Of a stretch of DNA of 64,000 nt, positions 28,246 to 37,855 are shown piece after piece; position 1 is the stretch's first letter; every line of letters begins with the position of its first letter. The notes under the pieces were generated by a model, which ran no database searches, was not told the origin of the DNA, and worked only from the letters and a program-made list of their open reading frames with translations. Made by a program: the position numbers and the translations under genes. The DNA is from Actinomyces slackii (GTDB lineage: Bacteria; Actinomycetota; Actinomycetes; Actinomycetales; Actinomycetaceae): positions 2,790,001-2,854,000 of the forward strand of contig NZ_LR134363.1 of the NCBI RefSeq assembly GCF_900637295.1. The letters run 5' to 3'.

Positions 28246-29991
28246 TCACCGTCCCGCCAGGCGCCAGCGCGCGGAATCCTCGGCAGCGCGCAGGAAATCC
28301 CGGTAGGGGCCGTCCACGCTGCCCAGCTCCTCGGGCCTCCCGCGCTGGGCCACCCGGGCGCCGTCCGGCCCCGGCTGGAGGAAGACCACCTCGTCGGCGC
28401 GTTGGATCGTCGAGATGCGGTGGGCGACCATCAGTACCGTGCGCCCGACCGACAGCTCGCGCACGACCTCGGCGATGGCCGACTCGTTCTCACCGTCCAG
28501 GGCGGAGGTGATCTCATCGAGCAGGAGGATCGGGGCGTCTTTGAGGAAGGCCCGGGCGATCGCGACCCGCTGGCGCTCCCCACCGGACAGGCTCGTGCCC
28601 GCAGGCCCCACACGGGTGTCCCACCCGTCGGGCAGTGACTCGATGACACCGTCCAGGCGGGCGCGCCGCGCGGCGCGGTCCAACTCCTCCTGCGTGGCCT
28701 GAGGCCTGGCTATGCGCAGGTTCTCCCGGATCGTGGTGTCGAAGAGGTAGACCTCCTGGAAGACCATGGAGGTCAGCCCCATGACGGCAGCCGTTCCCAG
28801 ATCTTCGACATCCGCGCCCCCAATGGTCACGCTTCCCGTGCCAGTGTCCCAGAAGCGGGCGACCAGGCGCAGCACCGTGGACTTCCCCGCGCCCGAGGGC
28901 CCCACGAGCGCCGTGACCCGTCCGGCCGGTGCGGTCAGGCTCACGCCGTCGAGCACTGGACGACCCTCGTCGTAGGAGAAGTCCACGTCCCGCAGCTCGA
29001 TGCCGCTGCCATGGGGCGAGGCCTCGCACCCGGGCGCGGGATCGGGCAGCGGCTGCGCGGACAGGATCTCGTTGACGGCCCGCAGGGCGACGATGGCATT
29101 GTCCGCCTCGGTGGAGTACATGGCGGCCTTGGTCAGCGGCAGGAGCATGCGCGAGGTGACGGCCATGACCGCCAGGTAGGCGATGACATCGAGGCGGTGC
29201 CCGCTCACCGCGGCGAGCCCCACCGCCATGATGAGGGCGAAGGAGGCATTGGCCACGAGGTGGAAGGCCTGCGCGGGCCTGCCCTTGACGCGCAGTCCCT
29301 CGGCAGTGGCGTCGGCATCGGCCGCCAGCGCCTCGCGCACCGGCTGCCAACCCGACTCTGCCAGCCCCGAGGCGCGCAGCACCGGCTGGAGGCGGGCGAA
29401 CTCGATGAGCCTGCCCGCGGCGACGGCGGCCGTGGCATCCTCGATCTCATTGGCGCGCGTCGTTGCCGTCCTCATGCGCCGCCAGATGATGTAAAGGGGC
29501 ACGATGGTCAGCGCCATGATGAGGGCTATCTGCCACTCCACGGCGGCGACGACGCCGATCATGACCAGCGGCACGATGAAGGCATTGCACAGGTTGGGGA
29601 TGACCAGCGAGGTCACGTGGGAGAGCGTGTTGATCTCCCTGGAGGTCGCGTTGACCACGGCGGCCTGGCGTGCCGCGGAGAACCAGCCCAGGGGGAGCGC
29701 CAGGACGTGCTCGGCGATGCGGCTGATCATGGTGTCGCAGATCTCGTAGACGCTGACCCGGTAGGAGCGGGTCTGGGCGACCATGTCGACGGCCATCGCG
29801 CACAGGCCCGCCACGACGAGCACCACCATCCACGCGGTGGTTGACTCAGAGCGGGAGTAGAGCGCGCGCAGAAAGGGGATGAGGGCGCCAAGGGCCAGTC
29901 CCTGAAGGACGGCCGAGGCGATGAACCAGGCGGTGATCGCCTTCATCTCGCGCGGGCTGACCAGTCGCAGCAGCAGGCTCCACATGCTCAT
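28246..29991 (-). CDS. ABC half-transporter (exporter fold), probable siderophore import subunit B
   Basis: A 581-residue protein: six membrane segments in the first ~310 residues, then an ABC ATPase with Walker A GPSGAGKST, signature LSGGERQR and Walker B LLLDEITSALD. It overlaps the preceding half-transporter gene (ATGA), so they form a heterodimer. Sequence alone says exporter fold. The pairing of two such subunits with an ECF module behind an iron box recalls YbtP/YbtQ and IrtA/IrtB, exporter-fold proteins that import ferric siderophores. Multidrug export is the alternative. Confidence 0.85.
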   Translation of the reverse strand: MSMWSLLLRLVSPREMKAITAWFIASAVLQGLALGALIPFLRALYSRSESTTAWMVVLVVAGLCAMAVDMVAQTRSYRVSVYEICDTMISRIAEHVLALPLGWFSAARQAAVVNATSREINTLSHVTSLVIPNLCNAFIVPLVMIGVVAAVEWQIALIMALTIVPLYIIWRRMRTATTRANEIEDATAAVAAGRLIEFARLQPVLRASGLAESGWQPVREALAADADATAEGLRVKGRPAQAFHLVANASFALIMAVGLAAVSGHRLDVIAYLAVMAVTSRMLLPLTKAAMYSTEADNAIVALRAVNEILSAQPLPDPAPGCEASPHGSGIELRDVDFSYDEGRPVLDGVSLTAPAGRVTALVGPSGAGKSTVLRLVARFWDTGTGSVTIGGADVEDLGTAAVMGLTSMVFQEVYLFDTTIRENLRIARPQATQEELDRAARRARLDGVIESLPDGWDTRVGPAGTSLSGGERQRVAIARAFLKDAPILLLDEITSALDGENESAIAEVVRELSVGRTVLMVAHRISTIQRADEVVFLQPGPDGARVAQRGRPEELGSVDGPYRDFLRAAEDSARWRLAGR

Positions 29992-31889
29992 TCACCATCC
30001 TTGTCGCCGCGGGCCGGCCAGGGTGCGGACTCGTTGTCCTCATCCTCTCCGCGCCCTTCACTCTGGGTGCGCCACAGGCGCGCGTAGCGCCCGTTGGCCG
30101 CCATCAGCTGCTCGTGCCTGCCGCGCTCGACGATCCGGCCGCGGTCGAGAACGAGGATCTGGTCGACGTCGCGGATGGTGGACAGGCGGTGGGCGATGAT
30201 GAGGACGGTGCGCCCGGCTGCCAAGCGGGACAGGGCCAGGTGGACGTCGCGCTCACAGGCCGGGTCGGCCTGGGCGGTGGCCTCGTCGAGGACGAGAATG
30301 GGGGCGTCGCGCAGATAGGCGCGGGCCAGGGCGATCCGCTGGCGCTCCCCGCCGGACAGGTGCCCGCCCTTGTCGCCGATGACGGTGTCGTAGCCCTGGG
30401 CCAGGCGCATGATGCGGTCGTGGATGCAGGCCGCGCGGGCGGCCTCCTCCACCTCGGCCCGGCTCGCCCCGGGGCGCCCCAGGGCGATGTTGTCGTGGAT
30501 GGAGTCGTGGGTCAGATCAACATCCTGCAGGACGATCGCCACCTGCGATCCCAGCCAGGACAGGCGGGTGTCACGCACGTCGATACCGGAGACGAGGACG
30601 TGCCCGTCGTCGACGTCGTGGAAGCGGGCGACGAGACGGGCCAGGGTGGATTTGCCCCCGCCCGAGGGGCCGACCAGCGCGGTGACGGTCCCGGGCTCGG
30701 CGATGAAGGACACCCCGTGCAGCACAGGGGCGCCCTGGGTGTAGGAGAAGACGGCGTCGCGGACCTCGACACGTCCGGGCTGGGGTCCCTCCCCCTGGGC
30801 ATGCCGGCCCTGCGCCATGGGGTCCTCCTGGAGCAGGGATGCCGTGGACTGCGCGGCTTGGCGGGACTCGTAGAGGTGCTGCATAAGACTCACCAGGGCG
30901 ATCGCTCCCTCGGGCAGGCCGGGCGCCAGGAGGAAGAAGGGGAGCGTCGCGGACAGCGGTGTCCATCCCTGAGAGGTGAACAGCACGCTCAGGGGAGCCA
31001 GGGTCGCCACGACGGTCGCAGGCCGCAGGAGCGCGGTCATGAGGCTCATGGCCCGACCGGATGCCCGGACCCATTCGAAGGAGATCTCGGAGAACTGGTC
31101 CCGGGCGGTGTTGAAGCGGGTGCGGGTGGAGTCCGCCGCTTGAAATCCCTTGATCTCCTTGATGCCCTCGAGCATCTCAACGGTTGCGGCGGCGAGCCCC
31201 GTCTGAGCGGCGCCGAAGCGGTGGGTGATGTCGCTCATGCCCCGCATCCCGAGCATGGCGCACCCCGCCAGGGCGATTCCCCACAGCCCCAGCAGGGCGA
31301 GCGCGAGACGCCAGTCCACCCAGACCAGGTAGACGGCTCCGGCGAGGACGGAGACAACGGCGTTGGTGGCGTCACCGGGCAGGTGAGCCACCATGGTGTG
31401 GATGGCGGAGGTGTCGTCGCAGACCATCTTGCGGACGGCGCCGCGGGGGACGAGTGCCACGCGCCCCAGCGGCATGCCGGACAGGGCGGCGACGATCCTG
31501 ACTCGCAGCCCGTGGCGCAGTCGCACCTCAGCGGCGTGGGTGATGCCCAGGCCCGCGAGGTAGAGGACCTGAGAGGCGGCCAGGCTGGCAACCGCGACGG
31601 CCGCCCATGCCCCGGTGCTCCCGGCCCAGCCGGTGGCGGTGGACTCCCCGAGCCAGATGGTGGCCATGCGGTGCAGGGCGACGAAGGGAATGATGAAGAC
31701 GATCGCCCCGATGGCGGTGAGGATGGCCGAGACGATCATGGCTCCGCGCGCCGGGGAGATGAGGTCGAGGACGGTGATCCCCCCACTGGCGGTGGCGCCG
31801 GCCGAGGCTCCGGGGCCACCGGGCGGACCGGTGCCGGTGCTCCCGGTGGTCGGGGTGGTCGGGGTGGTCGCGATTCGGGCCGATGTCAT
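29988..31889 (-). CDS. ABC half-transporter (exporter fold), probable siderophore import subunit A
   Basis: A 633-residue protein with a low-complexity Thr/Pro/Gly-rich N-terminus (~35 residues). A six-helix membrane domain follows, then an ATPase domain with Walker A GPSGGGKST, signature LSGGERQR, Walker B LVLDEATAQAD and switch His in IIAHRLST. GAAGGACGCAGCAC precedes the ATG. It lies 72 bp after the double EcfA gene and overlaps its partner. There is no FAD-binding siderophore reductase domain as in IrtA, so iron release would need another enzyme. It ends with an acidic tail. Confidence 0.85.
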   Translation of the reverse strand: MTSARIATTPTTPTTGSTGTGPPGGPGASAGATASGGITVLDLISPARGAMIVSAILTAIGAIVFIIPFVALHRMATIWLGESTATGWAGSTGAWAAVAVASLAASQVLYLAGLGITHAAEVRLRHGLRVRIVAALSGMPLGRVALVPRGAVRKMVCDDTSAIHTMVAHLPGDATNAVVSVLAGAVYLVWVDWRLALALLGLWGIALAGCAMLGMRGMSDITHRFGAAQTGLAAATVEMLEGIKEIKGFQAADSTRTRFNTARDQFSEISFEWVRASGRAMSLMTALLRPATVVATLAPLSVLFTSQGWTPLSATLPFFLLAPGLPEGAIALVSLMQHLYESRQAAQSTASLLQEDPMAQGRHAQGEGPQPGRVEVRDAVFSYTQGAPVLHGVSFIAEPGTVTALVGPSGGGKSTLARLVARFHDVDDGHVLVSGIDVRDTRLSWLGSQVAIVLQDVDLTHDSIHDNIALGRPGASRAEVEEAARAACIHDRIMRLAQGYDTVIGDKGGHLSGGERQRIALARAYLRDAPILVLDEATAQADPACERDVHLALSRLAAGRTVLIIAHRLSTIRDVDQILVLDRGRIVERGRHEQLMAANGRYARLWRTQSEGRGEDEDNESAPWPARGDKDGE

Positions 31890-31961
31890 GTGCTGCGTCC
31901 TTCGAGGATTGAGCGTCGGGTGAGCCGATGCGGATGAGCGCGGTGAATGGGCAACTGGGTC

Positions 31962-33365
31962 TCACAGGAGTCGGATGATGCGGTCGGCGCACTCGGCGAG
32001 GAACTCGTCATCGTGGCTGACCACGATGACGACCCGCCCCTGAGCGGCCAGAGCGCGCAGTTCGGTGGCGATCGACAGGAGGTGGCGGTGGTCCACTCCG
32101 GAGGTCGGCTCATCGAGGATGATGACGCGCGCGTCCTGGTCGATGGCGGTGGCGATGACGAGCCGCTGCTTCTGCCCTCCCGACAGGGACAACGGGTGGC
32201 GGTCGGCCAGGGCGGCCAGGCCGAGGCGCTGGAGCCGGTGGGCGCTGGCCTCGTCGGCGACGGACTCGGCGAAGAGCTGGCGGTGGACGTCCTGCATGAC
32301 CAGGAAGGCCTGACCGCGGCCCAGGGGGCGGCCGTCCAGTTCAATGCGGGCCCGGCGCTGACAGCGCTGGAGCCGGCAGATGGCGCGCACCAGGGTGGTC
32401 TTGCCGATGCCGTTGGCGCCGATGATCCCGGTGACCCGGCCCTCTGGGAAGTCCAGATGCTCCAGGTCGAGGATGCGGCGCCCGCCGCGCTCGACCACCA
32501 TGTCGCTGATGACCAGGCCGCGGCGCTCCTTGGGCCCCCGCGCGCGGCTTGCCCCCGCCGCACGAACCGCGGGGACGTCCACGACCTCCAGGGGACTGCC
32601 ACAGCAGGTCCTTCGCGGGAGCTCGGGCCTGGTCAGGGAGCGCAGGCCCAGGCGGCGGCGCTCGGCGTCACCCATGGAGAACAGCTCGGCTCCGCTCATT
32701 CGTCGCACGATCCTGCCGTCGTCCATGACAACGGCCTGGTCGACCAGGCCGCCCAGGAAGTGCACGCGATGCTCGGCGACGATGATGGTGCGCTTGAGCG
32801 CCTTGAGCCGGGCGATGACGGACCGGATGCCCTCGATGCCCTCGGGATCCAGATTGGAGGTGGGCTCGTCGAGGAGGATGACTGGGGCCTGCTGAGTCAG
32901 GGCCTGGGCGCAGGCGACCTTCTGCAGCTGGCCCCCGGACAGGCCTCGCAGGTCGCGGTCCGCCAGATCCTCCAGCCCCAGTTCCTTCAGTGCGCCCAGG
33001 CGCCGCCTGATGATCTCCTCCGGAGGGACCCCGTAGTTCTGGGCGGCGAAGGCGAGCTCGTCGGCGACAGTCGTGGTGAAGAACTGGGTCGCGGGGTTCT
33101 GGAAGACTGTGGCGGTGAAGCGCCCCATCTCGCCGAGGGGGATCCGGGCGACCTCCCGGCCACCGATGAGGACCTCCCCGGTGCGCTCGCCATGGTGGAA
33201 GTGCGGGATGAGGCCGTTGACAAGGCGCACGAGTGTGGTCTTCCCGGAGCCGGAGGCCCCGCACACAAGCGTGAGCCGACCTGCGGGGGGTTTGAGGCTC
33301 ACGCGGTCCAGCACCTGCTGCCCGGTGGGAGCGGTGTAGCTCACGTCCCTGATGCTCACGTCCAT
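31962..33365 (-). CDS. ECF transporter double ATPase (EcfA-EcfA')
   Basis: A 467-residue protein with two ABC ATPase domains. The first has Walker A GASGSGKTT at 36-44, signature LSGGQLQK and Walker B VILLDEPTSNLD. The second has Walker A GANGIGKTT near 317, signature LSGGQKQR and Walker B VIILDEPTSGVD. The linker (~230-290) contains a CC pair. The start at 33365 lies within the last 10 bp of the EcfT gene. Together with EcfT and the S component it forms the energised uptake complex of the iron-box operon. Confidence 0.9.
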   Translation of the reverse strand: MDVSIRDVSYTAPTGQQVLDRVSLKPPAGRLTLVCGASGSGKTTLVRLVNGLIPHFHHGERTGEVLIGGREVARIPLGEMGRFTATVFQNPATQFFTTTVADELAFAAQNYGVPPEEIIRRRLGALKELGLEDLADRDLRGLSGGQLQKVACAQALTQQAPVILLDEPTSNLDPEGIEGIRSVIARLKALKRTIIVAEHRVHFLGGLVDQAVVMDDGRIVRRMSGAELFSMGDAERRRLGLRSLTRPELPRRTCCGSPLEVVDVPAVRAAGASRARGPKERRGLVISDMVVERGGRRILDLEHLDFPEGRVTGIIGANGIGKTTLVRAICRLQRCQRRARIELDGRPLGRGQAFLVMQDVHRQLFAESVADEASAHRLQRLGLAALADRHPLSLSGGQKQRLVIATAIDQDARVIILDEPTSGVDHRHLLSIATELRALAAQGRVVIVVSHDDEFLAECADRIIRLL

Positions 33366-34105
33366 GGAACCGCGTTCTGGGCGAGGAGGGCCCCGGTCAG
33401 GGCAAGGCAGATGGCCGCCACGACGGCGTCGGGCACGCCCCATCGCAGGCGCACGACGCTCGTGGGGCGGTCGCTGACCCCCAGTCCACGGATCAGCGCG
33501 GCGGCGGACAGCTCATCGGCGGTGCGCGCCGAGGCCGCCAGCACCGGGACCACGAGCTTCTCGATGGCGGCCAGGGGGTGGCGGCACCAGTAGGAGCCGG
33601 TGTAGCCGCGCAGGGCCATGGCCTCGGCCACGCCGCCGATCTCCTCGAGTGCCACCGGCAGGAACCGGAAGATGACGGACAGCGGGATGATGAGGACTCT
33701 GGGCAGGCGCGCAGCGTGCATGGCGGCCACGAGCTCGGTGACGCGGGTCGTGGAGACGAACCACGCCCCGGCGCTCAGCGCGATGGTGAAGCGCAGGACC
33801 CAGAAGCCGATGATGCCCAGCGCGACGCTGGGCCCGCCGGGCCACCACCGGATCAGAGCCATGGCCAGGACGCTGGCCCCGAGGACGACGGTGTAGATGG
33901 CGGCGGCGCGCAGCCGCAGGTCATGGACCAGGGCGAGGCCCACGATCGCGGCTGCGACCCACAGGAGCCATCCGCTCGAGCGCCCCATGACGATGATGTT
34001 GATGACGATCATGAGCAGGAGCCGGGAACGGGGATCCGCCCCGCAGCGCACGCTGGCGCGGCGCGGCAGGGCGGGGTGCGCTGCCTGCGGCGCATGCGTG
34101 CTCAC
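33356..34105 (-). CDS. ECF transporter transmembrane subunit EcfT
   Basis: A 249-residue protein with about five hydrophobic segments and the EcfT coupling-helix pattern (ARTADELSAAALIRGLG, and AMALRGYTGSYW earlier). It begins with GTG at 34105, overlapping the S-component stop by 4 bp (GTGA); the long upstream open frame is a shadow of that gene. It couples the S component to the ATPases. Confidence 0.87.
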   Translation of the reverse strand: MSTHAPQAAHPALPRRASVRCGADPRSRLLLMIVINIIVMGRSSGWLLWVAAAIVGLALVHDLRLRAAAIYTVVLGASVLAMALIRWWPGGPSVALGIIGFWVLRFTIALSAGAWFVSTTRVTELVAAMHAARLPRVLIIPLSVIFRFLPVALEEIGGVAEAMALRGYTGSYWCRHPLAAIEKLVVPVLAASARTADELSAAALIRGLGVSDRPTSVVRLRWGVPDAVVAAICLALTGALLAQNAVPWT

Positions 34106-34710
34106 GCCACACCGGCTCGCTCGAAGTGGCGGTGCAGGATTCGCATGCCCACAAGCGCCGAGCCGTAGGCGAGTGCGAGGGTCATCAGGCCCCAGGCCGC
34201 GACGACCGGTGCGGAGAACACCGCGGCGAAGGTGCCTGCGTACTGGGCGCCCATCTGCGCCTCGATATCCGCCAGGTAGGCCTGCGAGTTGAGGAATATC
34301 GGCAGGATGGGAGCGATCCCCCACAGCGAGAACAGCGCATACCCAAGGGCGTTGGCGGTGGCGCGCCTGTACCCTCCAGCGCGGGTGATGAGATCGGCGA
34401 CAACACCGAGAGCGGCCGCGACGAGAACGGTCGCCCAGTAGTGGCCGGTGCCGACCATGAGCAGGCCGACCACGACCCCCATGATCGTGTAGGCCCACAT
34501 GGCCCGGGTCTTGGCGACCATGAGCATGCACACGATGCCGTTGAGAACCACGGTGACGACCCCACCGATCAGCATCATCGCAGGATGGAAGATCCCCAGC
34601 ATGCCGCCGGCGAAGAAGAACACGAAGTACAGGGCGGTGAAGACGCCGACGGTGATGAGGTGGCGAGGCGCCGAGATGCCGCGCGACGCTGCGCTGGCGG
34701 TGGGTTCCAT
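34102..34710 (-). CDS. ECF transporter S component, MptD / Trep_Strep family
   Basis: A 202-residue protein with about six membrane segments (TALYFVFFFAGGMLGIFHPAM; VVVGLLMVGTGHYWATVLVAA; and others). It matches the Trep_Strep/MptD-type S component often encoded beside EcfT, double EcfA and exporter-fold ABC pairs in Gram-positive bacteria. First gene of a five-gene operon, 54 bp downstream of an iron box. The proposed substrate is a ferric siderophore or other iron chelate; that is inference from the box and gene order. GGAAGAGG lies upstream of the ATG. Confidence 0.82.
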   Translation of the reverse strand: MEPTASAASRGISAPRHLITVGVFTALYFVFFFAGGMLGIFHPAMMLIGGVVTVVLNGIVCMLMVAKTRAMWAYTIMGVVVGLLMVGTGHYWATVLVAAALGVVADLITRAGGYRRATANALGYALFSLWGIAPILPIFLNSQAYLADIEAQMGAQYAGTFAAVFSAPVVAAWGLMTLALAYGSALVGMRILHRHFERAGVA

Positions 34711-34763
34711 GATCTGCCTCTTCCAGGCTCCCTGCGGGCGGAGCGCGCCGTCCGCAACATGAC

Positions 34764-34782
34764 TTAGGCATGCCTAATCTAA
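34764..34782 (-). promoter_or_regulatory. DtxR/IdeR-type iron box upstream of the five-gene transporter operon
   Basis: TTAGGCATGCCTAATCTAA has the perfect core TTAGGCATGCCTAA and matches the 19-bp consensus TTAGGTTAGSCTAACCTAA at most positions. It is the second such box in the window. It sits between the divergent valS and the transporter operon, with a -10-like TTAGAT overlapping on the minus strand. Confidence 0.83.
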
Positions 34783-34980
34783 CACTTTCGATGCGGCATT
34801 ACGATAGTGCGGTCCCCTCACTTCCCCGCCCTCACGGGCGCCCGGAGCTGGATCCTGAGGGCCCGGTGACCCAGCGGCCCGGCCAGGCGAGCCCCAGCGC
34901 GCCGCATGGTTGCCCACCTCACAGGCGCATCGGGGGGCCCGCTCTGAGACGGGGCCCGGCCACATGACAGAATCATCAGC

Positions 34981-37743
34981 ATGTCGCAATCCCAGAACTC
35001 CCCTCGCATCCTGCCCTCCGAGCTCCACAGCCCGCGCGTGCCGGCCAAGGTCAGCGCCGACGGCCTGGAGCCGACCTGGGGCCAGCGCTGGGAGGAGGAG
35101 GGCACCTACGCCTTCGACCGCAGCGCCGAGCGCAGCGAGGTCTTCTCCATCGACACCCCGCCGCCCACCGCCTCGGGCTCCCTGCACGTGGGGCATGTCT
35201 TCTCCTACACCCACACCGACACCGCCGCCCGCTTCCAGCGCATGCGCGGCAAGGCGGTCTTCTACCCCATGGGCTGGGATGACAACGGCCTGCCCACCGA
35301 GAGGCGGGTGCAGAACTACTTCGGGGTGCGATGCGACCCCTCCCTGCCCTACGACCCGGACTTCACTCCCCCCCACACCGGTGGGGAGGGCAAGTCCATC
35401 AAGGCCAAGGACCAGGTCCCGGTCTCCCGGCGCAACTTCGTCGAGCTGTGCGAGCGCCTGACCGTGGAGGACGAGAAGCAGTTCGAGGCGCTGTGGCGGC
35501 GCCTGGGGCTGAGCGTGGACTGGTCGCACACCTACCAGACCATCGGGCCGCGCGCCCGCAAGGTGGCCCAGACCGCCTTCCTGCGCAACCTGGCCCGCGG
35601 GGAGGCCTACCAGGCCCAGGCCCCGGGCCTGTGGGATGTGACCTTCCAGACCGCGGTGGCCCAGGCCGAGCTGGAGTCGCGCGAGTACCCCGGCTTCTAC
35701 CACCGCCTGGCCTTCCACGCCCTGGACGCCGAGGCCGCCGCGCGCGCCGCGGCGGCCGGCGCCGAGATCGAGAACGGGGTGGATGTGTGCATCGAGACCA
35801 CCCGCCCCGAGCTGCTGGCCGCCTGCGTGGCCCTGGTGGCCCATCCCGACGACGAGCGCTACCAGCCGCTGTTCGGCACCACGGCCGCCTCCCCGGTCTT
35901 CGGCGTGGAGGTCCCCATCCTGGCCCACCCGGCGGCCGAGCGGGACAAGGGCGCCGGCATCGCCATGTGCTGCACCTTCGGCGACACCACGGATATCGAC
36001 TGGTGGCGCGACCTGGAGCTGCCCCTGCGCGCCATCCTGCGCAAGGACGGACGCATCGAGGTCGAGACCCCGGAGTGGATCACCAGTGACGAGGGCCGCA
36101 GGGCCTATGAGGCCATGGCCGGCAAGACCGCCTTCTCAGCGCGCGAGGCCGTGGTGGGGGCGCTGGCCGCCAGCGGGGAGATGCGCGGCGAGCCGGTCAA
36201 GACCGTGCGTCAGACGAACTTCTTCGAGAAGGGCGACAAGCCCCTGGAGATCGTCACCTCCCGCCAGTGGTACATCCGCAACGGCGGCACCCCCTGGACC
36301 AACCCGGCCTCCGGTGAGGATCTGGCCTCCGAGCTGCTGAAGCGCGGCGAGGAGCTGGCCTTCCAGCCCGACTTCATGCGCGTGCGCTACGAGAACTGGG
36401 TCAAGGGCCTCAACAATGACTGGCTGATCTCCCGCCAGCGCTTCTTCGGCGTGCCCTTCCCCCTGTGGTACCCCGTTGGCCAGGACGGCGAGGTGGACTA
36501 CGACCACCCCATCGTCCCGCCGGAGTCGGAGCTGCCGGTGGACCCCTCCTCCGATGTCCCCCAGGGCTACAGCGAGGACCAGCGCGGCGTGCCCGGCGGG
36601 TTCGTGGGCGAGCTGGACATCATGGACACCTGGGCCACCTCCTCCCTGTCCCCCCAGCTGGTCTCGGGGTGGCTGACCGATGAGGACCTGTTCTCCCGCG
36701 TCTACCCCATGGATCTGCGCCCCCAGGGCCAGGACATCATCCGCACCTGGCTGTTCTCCTCGGTGGTGCGCGCCAACCTGGAGTTCGGGGCGCTGCCGTG
36801 GGCCAATGCCGGGATCTCGGGCTGGATCCTGGACCCGGACCGCAAGAAGATGTCGAAGTCCAAGGGCAATGTGGTCACGCCCATGAGCCTGCTGGAGAGG
36901 TTCGGCGCCGATGCGGTGCGCTACTGGGCCGCCTCGGCCCGCCTGGGCATGGACGCGGCCTTCGAGGAGTCCCAGATCAAGATCGGGCGGCGCCTGGCCA
37001 TCAAGATCCTCAACGCCTCGAAGTTCGCGCTGTCCATGGGGATCCCCTGGGATGCCGATGAGCAGACCCGGGCCGCTGCCCCGGCGCCCAGCCTGGACGC
37101 CGCGGCCGTCAGCGAGCCCATTGACCGCGCGGTGCTGGCCGCCCTGGCAGAGGTGGTCGAGTCGGCCACGACCGCCCTGGAGGAGTTCGGGCACGCCCGG
37201 GCCCTGGAGGTGGCGGAGTCCTTCTTCTGGACCTTCTGCGATGACTACATCGAGCTGGTCAAGGACCGGGCCACTGATGAGGGCGGCACGCATGAGGCCG
37301 GTGCCGTGGCCTCGGCGCGCACCACCCTGGCGATCGCGGTGGACACCTTCCTGCGGCTCTTCGCGCCCTTCCTGCCCTTCGCCACCGAGGAGGTGTGGAG
37401 CTGGTACCGCAGCGGCTCGGTGCACCGGGCGGCGTGGCCGGCCGCCTCCGGCCTGCGCGAGGCCGCCGGCGACGCCGATGCGGCCCTGGTGGAGCAGGCA
37501 GGCGCGGCCCTGGCCGCCCTGCGCAGGGTGAAGTCGGAGGCCAAGGTCAGCCAGAAGACCCCGATCCTCCAGGTGGCCCTGGAGGTGGCGCCCGGATACG
37601 AGACCGCGGTGGAGACGGTGCGCGAGGACCTGCTGCAGGCCGCCAAGGTCACCGGCGGCTTCTCGGTCGAGGTTCTCGCCGAGCCCGAGGCCGCCGTGTC
37701 GGTCAGCGCCGTCGAGCTCGGCCAGGCCCCCGCCAAGAACTGA
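34981..37743 (+). CDS. valS: Valyl-tRNA synthetase
   Basis: This class I synthetase charges tRNA-Val and edits Thr mischarging. The protein has 920 residues. The HIGH motif is HVGH at 69-72 and KMSKS lies at 623-627 (RKKMSKSKGNV). A C-terminal arm follows. No ribosome site precedes the ATG; CAGAAT (34968-34973) lies seven bases upstream and can serve as -10, so the mRNA is probably leaderless. It is divergent from the iron transporter operon and ends at a strong hairpin. Confidence 0.95.
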   Translation: MSQSQNSPRILPSELHSPRVPAKVSADGLEPTWGQRWEEEGTYAFDRSAERSEVFSIDTPPPTASGSLHVGHVFSYTHTDTAARFQRMRGKAVFYPMGWDDNGLPTERRVQNYFGVRCDPSLPYDPDFTPPHTGGEGKSIKAKDQVPVSRRNFVELCERLTVEDEKQFEALWRRLGLSVDWSHTYQTIGPRARKVAQTAFLRNLARGEAYQAQAPGLWDVTFQTAVAQAELESREYPGFYHRLAFHALDAEAAARAAAAGAEIENGVDVCIETTRPELLAACVALVAHPDDERYQPLFGTTAASPVFGVEVPILAHPAAERDKGAGIAMCCTFGDTTDIDWWRDLELPLRAILRKDGRIEVETPEWITSDEGRRAYEAMAGKTAFSAREAVVGALAASGEMRGEPVKTVRQTNFFEKGDKPLEIVTSRQWYIRNGGTPWTNPASGEDLASELLKRGEELAFQPDFMRVRYENWVKGLNNDWLISRQRFFGVPFPLWYPVGQDGEVDYDHPIVPPESELPVDPSSDVPQGYSEDQRGVPGGFVGELDIMDTWATSSLSPQLVSGWLTDEDLFSRVYPMDLRPQGQDIIRTWLFSSVVRANLEFGALPWANAGISGWILDPDRKKMSKSKGNVVTPMSLLERFGADAVRYWAASARLGMDAAFEESQIKIGRRLAIKILNASKFALSMGIPWDADEQTRAAAPAPSLDAAAVSEPIDRAVLAALAEVVESATTALEEFGHARALEVAESFFWTFCDDYIELVKDRATDEGGTHEAGAVASARTTLAIAVDTFLRLFAPFLPFATEEVWSWYRSGSVHRAAWPAASGLREAAGDADAALVEQAGAALAALRRVKSEAKVSQKTPILQVALEVAPGYETAVETVREDLLQAAKVTGGFSVEVLAEPEAAVSVSAVELGQAPAKN

Positions 37744-37799
37744 GCCCTGCCCCGGGTCCGCCAGCCACGCGGCGGGCCCGGGCCGCAGACCCCGCCCGG

Positions 37800-37852
37800 C
37801 GGCCCTCAGCGACCGTGCAGCGATCGTGGCCGCGGCCCGCCGCTGAGGGCCG
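37800..37852. terminator. Bidirectional terminator between valS and the LacI-type gene
   Basis: CGGCCCTCAGCG at 37800-37811 pairs with CGCTGAGGGCCG at 37841-37852 (12 bp perfect, 29-base loop that can fold further), between convergent stops. Confidence 0.8.
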
Positions 37853-37855
37853 GTC

